From the NCBI RefSeq assembly GCF_030272705.1, contig NZ_JARFYM010000027.1, positions 27,017 to 91,016 of the forward strand: 64,000 nucleotides of DNA, written 5' to 3'. The stretch's first letter is position 1; the number at the start of each line of letters is the position of its first letter. The notes beneath the pieces are model-generated. The model worked only from the letters and a program-made list of their open reading frames with translations, searched no databases and was not told the origin of the DNA. A program made the translations under genes and the position numbers. This DNA is from Rhizobium mayense (GTDB lineage: Bacteria; Pseudomonadota; Alphaproteobacteria; Rhizobiales; Rhizobiaceae). Of this stretch, positions 59,019 to 64,000 are shown piece by piece.

Positions 59019-59990
59019 ATGAGTAGTTCTTCGGATGCGTTGACGCATAGTCACGTATTTCTGGGCGCCGATCACAGCCGCAATGAGCGCCGCATCTGGC
59101 TGGTCATCGCGCTAACGACGGTGATGATGGTGGTCGAAATCGGCGCCGGCACGCTGTATGGCTCGATGGCCCTGGTTGCCGATGGTTGGCACATGTCGAC
59201 GCACGCCAGCGCCATGCTGATTTCCGCCTTGGCCTATCTCTATGCCCGTCGCCATGCCCATAATTCGCGCTTCACGTTCGGTACCGGCAAACTCGGCGAT
59301 CTCGCCGGCTTCGCCAGCGCCATCATCCTTGCCATGATCGCACTGTTGATGGGATGGGAAAGCCTGTTGCGATTGCAGAATCCGGTAGCGATCAATTTCC
59401 ATGAGGCGATTGCGATTGCCGCTGTCGGCCTCCTCGTCAATCTTGTCAGCGCCTGGCTGCTGCGTGACGATCATGATCATCACCATCATGGGCATTCCCA
59501 CGCGCATGGACATGATCATCACCATGCGCACGACCATCATCACGACCATGATCATGGCGGCAAGGATAACAATTTGCGCTCCGCCTATGTCCATGTCATC
59601 GCCGACGCCATGACCTCGGTTCTGGCAATTGTCGCCCTCCTGCTCGGCAGCCGCTACGGCTGGACTTTTCTCGATCCGCTCATGGGCATTGTCGGCGGCC
59701 TAGTGATCTTGCAGTGGTCCTTCAGCCTGTTGCGTTCCGCGGGTGCTATCCTGCTCGATTTCATCCCGCCGGGCGAGGACCTGCCGGACGAGATTCGGGA
59801 GGTCATCGAAACGGGTGCCGACCACATCACCGATCTGCATGTCTGGCAGGTCGGTCCCGGCCATCATGCAGCGATCGTCGCAGTGGTAACGCCAGAGCCG
59901 CGCGATCCTGCCTTCTACAAGGCACGGCTGGCCGATATCCACGAATTGTCGCACGTCACCGTTGAAGTCACGGTCAAAAAGGCAGCATAA
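59019..59990 (+). CDS. dmeF: DmeF, cation diffusion facilitator (Co/Ni efflux)
   Basis: The 323-residue transporter has six hydrophobic helices and the CDF metal site: ADGWHMSTHASAM in helix 2 and HVIADAMTSVLAIVALL in helix 5. Between helices 4 and 5 is a long His-rich loop (about 26 residues with H in about half, e.g. HDHHHHGHSHAHGHDHHHAH). The C-terminal cytoplasmic domain has HVWQVGPGHHAA. With dmeR upstream this matches the rhizobial DmeF Co/Ni exporter. It exports divalent metal in exchange for protons. Confidence 0.94.
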   Translation: MSSSSDALTHSHVFLGADHSRNERRIWLVIALTTVMMVVEIGAGTLYGSMALVADGWHMSTHASAMLISALAYLYARRHAHNSRFTFGTGKLGDLAGFASAIILAMIALLMGWESLLRLQNPVAINFHEAIAIAAVGLLVNLVSAWLLRDDHDHHHHGHSHAHGHDHHHAHDHHHDHDHGGKDNNLRSAYVHVIADAMTSVLAIVALLLGSRYGWTFLDPLMGIVGGLVILQWSFSLLRSAGAILLDFIPPGEDLPDEIREVIETGADHITDLHVWQVGPGHHAAIVAVVTPEPRDPAFYKARLADIHELSHVTVEVTVKKAA

Positions 59991-60075
59991 AGTCGGCTGG
60001 AAACTGGGCGCGTCCGAGGCTTGCCATATTCCTCGCGTAGCTCAGAATCCGCATGATTCTGCTGGAGGCTTCCGC

Positions 60076-61101
60076 ATGCCCATACTGCTTACCCGCCGCC
60101 GCCTCTTGGCAGGCTCGGTGTCGCTGTTTCCTGCGCTGACATTTGGGCCAAAAGCCCTCTTCGCGCAGGGTGCCAACGCGAGTAAGACTCCCAACGCGAC
60201 CGCCCCGACGCCCGACATATCCGATACTCAGGATAAATCCGGCGCACCGGACAACGATCAGGACATGGAAGACGACCAGGGTCCCGACAATTCTCAATTG
60301 ACCGACGATGCCGAAAAGCAGTTGGCGGATCTGGAAACAAAGACGGGCGGTCGTCTCGGTGTTTCCGTGCTGGATACGGAAACAAACATTTCGCTCGGCC
60401 ACCGCGAAGCGGAGAAGTTTCCGTTGTGTAGCACCTATAAGGCGCTCGCCGTTGGTTTCGTGCTCGCCCGTGTCGATCAGGGTGTCGAGAAGCTCGACCG
60501 CCGTGTCACTTACGGCAAGGACGCAGTCGTCACCTATTCGCCGGAGACCGAAAAGCACGCCGGCACGGACGGCATGACGATCGCCCAGCTTTGTGGGGCC
60601 GCAATTACACTGAGCGACAACACAGCCGGCAATCTGCTGCTGGACAGTTTCGGGGGGCCGTCGGCGCTGACGGCATGGCTACGCACGATCGGTGACACGG
60701 AAACTCGGCTCGATCGGAAGGAGCCCGATGTCAATCAGGCAATCAAGGGCGATCCGCGCGACACGACGACGCCTGATTCCATGCTGGATACGATAGGGCT
60801 TTTGACGTTCGGCAATACCTTGTCAGAGACTTCGCGCGACCAGTTGTCGAACTGGCTGGTCAACAATACCACCGGGAATGCACGCCTGCGCGCCGGCCTG
60901 CCGCAGGAATGGAAGGTTGGCGACAAGACCGGCACCGGTCAGAACGGCTCCTATGCCGACGTCGCCGTCATCTGGCCTACTGACCGTGGCCCGATCCTCG
61001 TCACCACCTTTGTCGCCGAAGCAACCGCGCCCGCAAAGGATATCGAGGCCGTCTTCGCCGAAGTCGCCAAGATCATCGTGGGCATGGCGGGAGCAAAATA
61101 G
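60076..61101 (+). CDS. Class A beta-lactamase with Tat signal and acidic linker
   Basis: The 341-residue enzyme has all class A motifs: STYK at 119-122 (Ser nucleophile, Lys), SDN at 180-182, ExxxN as EPDVN at 216-220 and KTG at 284-286. The spacing between them fits Ambler numbering. The N terminus MPILLTRRRLLAGSVSLFPA is a Tat-like signal. Residues about 30-85 form an unusual Asp/Pro/Asn/Gln-rich linker (e.g. APDNDQDMEDDQGPDNSQ). It should hydrolyse beta-lactams in the periplasm. GGAGG is seven bases before the ATG. An in-frame start at 59962 is unlikely. Confidence 0.93.
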   Translation: MPILLTRRRLLAGSVSLFPALTFGPKALFAQGANASKTPNATAPTPDISDTQDKSGAPDNDQDMEDDQGPDNSQLTDDAEKQLADLETKTGGRLGVSVLDTETNISLGHREAEKFPLCSTYKALAVGFVLARVDQGVEKLDRRVTYGKDAVVTYSPETEKHAGTDGMTIAQLCGAAITLSDNTAGNLLLDSFGGPSALTAWLRTIGDTETRLDRKEPDVNQAIKGDPRDTTTPDSMLDTIGLLTFGNTLSETSRDQLSNWLVNNTTGNARLRAGLPQEWKVGDKTGTGQNGSYADVAVIWPTDRGPILVTTFVAEATAPAKDIEAVFAEVAKIIVGMAGAK

Positions 61102-61191
61102 TAGAATTATGAAATATAGCAAATGAAATTAAGGAGATACGACCTCGATATGAATCAGGATCGTATCGCCTTCATGTTGTTTCGAGAAAGC

Positions 61192-61719
61192 TCAGGCGAT
61201 GGATAAGGCTGCCGCCGCGCTATTCGTTTCATCGCTGTTGTCGGCCTGATTGTTGTTGCCGAGCTGCTGCTTGATTTGATCGGCGATCTCATCATTGATC
61301 GCCTTCTGCTGATCCGCCGGCAACTGGCTGAACTGCTCTTCTGTCAAGTTGTGCTGCTCCAGATATTGAGCGCGAATCTTTTCGGCCGGCGTCATATTCG
61401 CGAGCTTGGCAAACTCGTCCAAAATATCCAGGCTCGAAGTATCGCTCGACGAATCGGAACCGTTGATGCTGGGAGCCGCGCCGCTGTTCTGATCAGCGTC
61501 GACATCGGATGTCGAAGGCGCCGTTTGCCCGGTCTGGCTGAGCCAAAAGGCAGATGAAATGGAGGAGGGGACGCCACTGGACGTAACCGACGGCGCCTGC
61601 TTCTGCTGGTTGCCGCTATCGTCAGGCAGCATGAATGGCGTGCTGTCGTCAGAATCCGTATCCTGCTGGCTTTGTACCGGGCTGCTGAAAAAACTCTGGG
61701 TGCTGTGATGAACTTTCAT
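61192..61719 (-). CDS. Hypothetical protein with low-complexity N terminus
   Basis: The 175-residue product has a Ser/Asp/Gln-rich N-terminal half (SPVQSQQDTDSDDSTPF, SNGSDSSSDTSS-type runs) and a helical segment near residues 105-155 with MTPAEKIRAQYLEQHNLTEE, a block I recall from several Rhizobiales proteins, ending in a Gln/Asn-rich tail. No signal peptide or catalytic motif. GGGAG is eight bases before the ATG at 61719. It may be a secreted or surface-type protein, but nothing shows this. Confidence 0.65.
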   Translation of the reverse strand: MKVHHSTQSFFSSPVQSQQDTDSDDSTPFMLPDDSGNQQKQAPSVTSSGVPSSISSAFWLSQTGQTAPSTSDVDADQNSGAAPSINGSDSSSDTSSLDILDEFAKLANMTPAEKIRAQYLEQHNLTEEQFSQLPADQQKAINDEIADQIKQQLGNNNQADNSDETNSAAAALSIA

Positions 61720-61792
61720 CGTCATGTCTCCCTGTGGGTTGGCGCGACGATGACTCCGCAAGCCTGTCCGGGGCTTGTGTGCTAAGGCCTTC

Positions 61793-63301
61793 TTATGTTC
61801 CGCAGAAGGTCTGCAGCACCCGCTCAGCCGGTTGAGGCGGTTCGGCATAGGGCGCGAAGGCCGGCTGGTCCTCATAAGGCCTGGCAAGCACGGTCAGCAG
61901 TGCCTCGAAGAGGGAAAAATCGCCGTCTTCGAGCGCCGCTTCGATAGACTGCTCGATTCGATGGTTACGCGGAATGAAAGCCGGATTCACCCCACGCATC
62001 CCGCGTGCACGGTCGTTGGGCAATTGCGACTCGCGTTTGATCCGCTCCCGCCAGCGAGCCAGCCATGGCGCAGCGGAGTTCGGATCTTTGAAACTGCCGG
62101 CAAAAGTGGCTTCGCCGCCGTCACTTTCAGCGAGGTCGGAGAGCCGCCGGAACGTCAGCGTGAAATCCGCTTGCTGCTGTTGCATCAGCGCCAGCAGCGC
62201 CTGGATCAGATCGAGATCGTCGTCTTCTTCGGTCGCAAGGCCGAGCTTGGCGCGCATGCCGGCAAGCCAATGGGTCTGGAAACGTTCGCCATAGGCTTTG
62301 ATCACCGCATTCGCCAGGTCGACGGCCGCATCAAGCGACGGGTCGATCAACGACAGCAGCGTTTCTCCCAGCCGTGCAATGTTCCACTGGCCGATCGCCG
62401 GCTGGTTGGCATAGGCATAGCGACCGTGGTGATCGATCGAGGAAAAGACGGCCGCCGAATGGTAGGTGTCCACGAAGGCGCAGGGGCCGTAGTCGATCGT
62501 CTCGCCGGAAATGGTCATGTTGTCTGTGTTCATCACACCATGGATGAAACCGACATGCAGCCAGCGGGCGATCAGGGCTGCCTGCCGTGCGGCAACTGCT
62601 TCCAGCAGCGCAAGATAGCGGTTCTTTCTGTCCTTGATCTCTGGATAATGCCGGTCGACGACATAGTCGGCCAGGATGCGCAGACTGTCCGTATCGCCGC
62701 GTGCGGCGAAGTACTGGAAAGTGCCGACTCGGATATGACTTGCCGCAACACGGGTGAAAACCGCACCGGGCAGCACTTCTTCACGATAGACGGGCTCGCC
62801 TGTGGTGACCGCCGCCAGCGCCCGCGTCGTCGGAATGCCGAGAGCATACATGGCTTCGCTGACGATATATTCGCGCAAGACCGGCCCGAGCGCGGCTCGT
62901 CCGTCACCGCGCCGCGAAAACGGCGTGGGCCCGGAGCCCTTGAGCTGGATATCGTGGCGTCTGCCGCTGCCGTCGACGACTTCGCCAAGCAGGATCGCCC
63001 GGCCATCTCCGAGCTGCGGCACGAAGCCCCCAAACTGATGGCCGGCATAGGCCATCGCGATCGGCTGGGAACCCGGCAAGAGCTTGCTCCCGGAAAAGAT
63101 CGCAGCCCCATCCCGTTCCAGCGCATCGACGTCCAACCCTAGATCGTGCGCCAAGGCCCTGTTGAATTTTATCAACTGTGGCGCCCCGACCGGCGCCGGC
63201 GCCTGTTCCGCGAAAAACTGCGGCGGCAGGTGCGCATAGCTGTTGTCGAACGGTATCGGCGGCGCGTCGAACGCGACCTTGTCGTGAAGGGGTGAGCTCA
63301 T
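61793..63301 (-). CDS. selO: SelO/YdiU family protein adenylyltransferase
   Basis: The 502-residue pseudokinase-like AMPylase has AYAGHQFGGFVPQLGDGRAI near residue 82, QLKGSGPTPFSRRGDGRAALG near 117 (the inverted ATP-binding segment), NTDNMTISGETIDYGPCAF near 240 and the family C-terminal half with YANQPAIGQWNIARL. SelO transfers AMP to proteins and helps in redox stress; here it lacks a C-terminal selenocysteine, ending QTFCGT with an ordinary Cys. Length is normal. It is followed by the low-complexity protein gene on the same strand. Confidence 0.94.
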   Translation of the reverse strand: MSSPLHDKVAFDAPPIPFDNSYAHLPPQFFAEQAPAPVGAPQLIKFNRALAHDLGLDVDALERDGAAIFSGSKLLPGSQPIAMAYAGHQFGGFVPQLGDGRAILLGEVVDGSGRRHDIQLKGSGPTPFSRRGDGRAALGPVLREYIVSEAMYALGIPTTRALAAVTTGEPVYREEVLPGAVFTRVAASHIRVGTFQYFAARGDTDSLRILADYVVDRHYPEIKDRKNRYLALLEAVAARQAALIARWLHVGFIHGVMNTDNMTISGETIDYGPCAFVDTYHSAAVFSSIDHHGRYAYANQPAIGQWNIARLGETLLSLIDPSLDAAVDLANAVIKAYGERFQTHWLAGMRAKLGLATEEDDDLDLIQALLALMQQQQADFTLTFRRLSDLAESDGGEATFAGSFKDPNSAAPWLARWRERIKRESQLPNDRARGMRGVNPAFIPRNHRIEQSIEAALEDGDFSLFEALLTVLARPYEDQPAFAPYAEPPQPAERVLQTFCGT

Positions 63302-63347
63302 AGTCTTAAGGTAAGGCTGGAGAGGGTGCGGCGCAAGGCTTGTGAGG

Positions 63348-63366
63348 AGTAGGATAATATCCTACT
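63348..63366. promoter_or_regulatory. 19-bp palindromic operator of parDE
   Basis: AGTAGGATA-A-TATCCTACT is a perfect palindrome around a single A, 40 bp before the ParD start. Antitoxins of this family repress their own operon through such sites. An imperfect CCCAC/GTGGG dyad follows downstream. Confidence 0.75.
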
Positions 63367-63406
63367 TTATCCCACCAATGATGTGGGCCTGATTTGAGAA
63401 TGCGAC

Positions 63407-63667
63407 ATGAATGAAAAATTGAGTATCACACTTCCAAGCGAAATGGTGGCCGCAATCAAGAGCCGCGTCGACGCCGGAGCTTACGCCTCCACGAGCGAGG
63501 TCCTTCGCGCGGCAATGCGGCTTTGGCTGCGGGAGGAAGCGGAATACGAAGAAAGGATCGCCGCGATCCGGACGCGGGTAAAGGCCTCGCTGGATGATCC
63601 GAGACGCAATTTGACTGGGGAAGAGGTCAAGCAGCAGCTTGGCGCGTTCTTTGACAAGCACCGCTAA
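63407..63667 (+). CDS. parD: ParD family antitoxin
   Basis: The 86-residue protein has a ribbon-helix-helix N terminus (KLSITLPSEMVAAIKSRVDAGAYASTSEVLRAAMRLWLREE, given here as SITLPSEMV then STSEVLRAAMRLWL) and a C-terminal tail (GEEVKQQLGAFFDKHR) that should wrap the toxin. It is 3 bp upstream of parE. It neutralises ParE and represses its own promoter at the palindrome above. Confidence 0.9.
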   Translation: MNEKLSITLPSEMVAAIKSRVDAGAYASTSEVLRAAMRLWLREEAEYEERIAAIRTRVKASLDDPRRNLTGEEVKQQLGAFFDKHR

Positions 63668-63670
63668 TCC

Positions 63671-63943
63671 ATGAAGCGGTTCTCTGTCGAATACCGCCCG
63701 CAAGCTGTTGAAAATCTTCTCGATATCGCCGCTTTTGTGTTGGCGCAAAGCCAGAATATCAAGACGAGCGAAGGATATCTCGATCGTATCTACAGGCGCT
63801 GCGAGAAGATTGGCCATGCCCCCTTCAGCGGGGTCGCCCGAGACGATCTCGGACCCGGTATTTGCATGGCGGTCTTCGAGAAGAGCATCGTTATTCTCTA
63901 CCTAGAGCGTTTCATGTTTTGTTTGAAGCATATCCAGCGTTGA
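63671..63943 (+). CDS. parE: ParE/RelE-fold toxin with replaced C terminus
   Basis: The 90-residue protein begins KRFSVEYRPQAVENLLDIAAFVLAQ and continues through a RIYRRCEKIGHAPFSGVARDD core typical of ParE (the A-x-P-x-x-G turn). Usual ParE proteins end in a strand followed by RVLHG(R/A)RD. Here, after AVFEKSIVILY, the last ~12 residues (ending CLKHIQR) look unrelated and are encoded by DNA resembling dispersed repeat (CTAGAGCGTTTCATG). The toxin may be inactive or altered. ParE inhibits gyrase; the target is not predicted from the sequence. Confidence 0.75.
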   Translation: MKRFSVEYRPQAVENLLDIAAFVLAQSQNIKTSEGYLDRIYRRCEKIGHAPFSGVARDDLGPGICMAVFEKSIVILYLERFMFCLKHIQR

Positions 63944-63957
63944 CAAGATAATTGGTG

Positions 63958-63988
63958 CACTCGTCTGGACCGATGGTCTGGACGAGTG
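63958..63988. repeat. Hairpin after parE
   Basis: CACTCGTC (63958-63965) and GACGAGTG (63981-63988) are perfect inverted copies, and GGACC/GGTC extends them toward a GAT loop. It may end the parDE transcript, but no T-tract follows. The sequence stops 12 bases later. Confidence 0.45.
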
Positions 63989-64000
63989 AGCCGAGATATC

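Noticed and set aside
61131..61203. Short ORF (MNQDRIAFMLFRESSGDG) with AAGGAG after the beta-lactamase
   Set aside because: Only 18 codons, with a 13-nt gap from the ribosome site; GATACGA/TCGTATC pairing suggests a hairpin instead. Not enough support for a gene.
1..64000. tRNA, rRNA, CRISPR array, transposase or known riboswitch
   Set aside because: Gaps between genes were read for tRNA loop signatures, regular direct repeats and known switch boxes. None was convincing, and no integrase or transposase frame was recognised. A covariance-model search could still find an RNA I missed.

Overview
The window looks like chromosomal DNA of a Rhizobium-type alphaproteobacterium. The evidence is high GC, rhizobial gene families (dmeRF, a TIGR03808-type Tat-exported repeat protein, a ligase-associated DNA-repair pair, a fused indolepyruvate oxidoreductase) and GC-rich palindromic intergenic mosaic repeats. 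I assign no species. No rRNA, tRNA, CRISPR array, prophage or insertion sequence is visible. About 60 protein genes are packed on both strands, many in short operons with 1-4 bp overlaps.

Layout. 0-3.5 kb: the 3' end of a DUF4406-like gene, two glutathione S-transferase (GST) genes sharing an upstream element, an MmcQ/YjbR protein, a small ORF and a LysR regulator. 3.7-14.1 kb: a fused 2-oxoacid (indolepyruvate):ferredoxin oxidoreductase followed by a complete leucine/isovalerate degradation operon (isovaleryl-CoA dehydrogenase, methylcrotonyl-CoA carboxylase beta, RidA, carboxylase alpha, HMG-CoA lyase, methylglutaconyl-CoA hydratase). 14-23.3 kb: a Tat-exported beta-helix protein, a PAS-GAF-GGDEF-EAL protein, a TMEM175-like channel, a nitrilase-family amidase, the MBL exonuclease plus ATP-dependent ligase pair, and a Tat-exported alpha/beta hydrolase. 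23.3-26.9 kb: the two methylmalonyl-CoA mutase subunits, the small one short. 27-33.7 kb: tandem L,D-transpeptidases, ohrR/ohr, an Xre/RES toxin-antitoxin pair and a MarR-controlled DUF899-DUF1579-VOC operon. 33.7-43.2 kb: a HerA-like ATPase, a metallophosphoesterase with altered ligands, zwf, tam, the remnant of a CorC/HlyC gene, a Zn alcohol dehydrogenase, ilvE and a third GST. 43.3-54.7 kb: several regulator/target pairs (TetR, AraC, WYL), MFS and LysE exporters, a PEBP protein, Fe/Mn superoxide dismutase and an ADP-ribose diphosphatase-like enzyme. 54.8-64 kb: cytochromes c, a methyltransferase, a C39-like peptidase, GNAT, the Ni/Co system dmeRF behind a structured RNA-like element, a class A beta-lactamase, SelO and parDE.

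How the genes fit together. Leucine carbon runs through the 7.3-14.1 kb operon to acetyl-CoA and acetoacetate. The oxidoreductase just upstream could supply acyl-CoA from 2-oxo acids. Methylmalonyl-CoA mutase handles propionyl-CoA products of branched-chain degradation, and ilvE makes or consumes the oxo acids. Other modules deal with peroxide (ohr, sod), electrophiles (GSTs, VOC, dehydrogenase), DNA damage and Ni/Co stress.

The most interesting non-coding signals are: a 17-bp element shared by two GST promoters; a 50-bp interrupted palindrome between the third GST and its TetR; a foldable element with a terminator and a competing helix just before dmeR; and ParE, whose 3' end seems to have been replaced by repeat-like DNA. 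All functional calls come from reading the sequence, with no database search.
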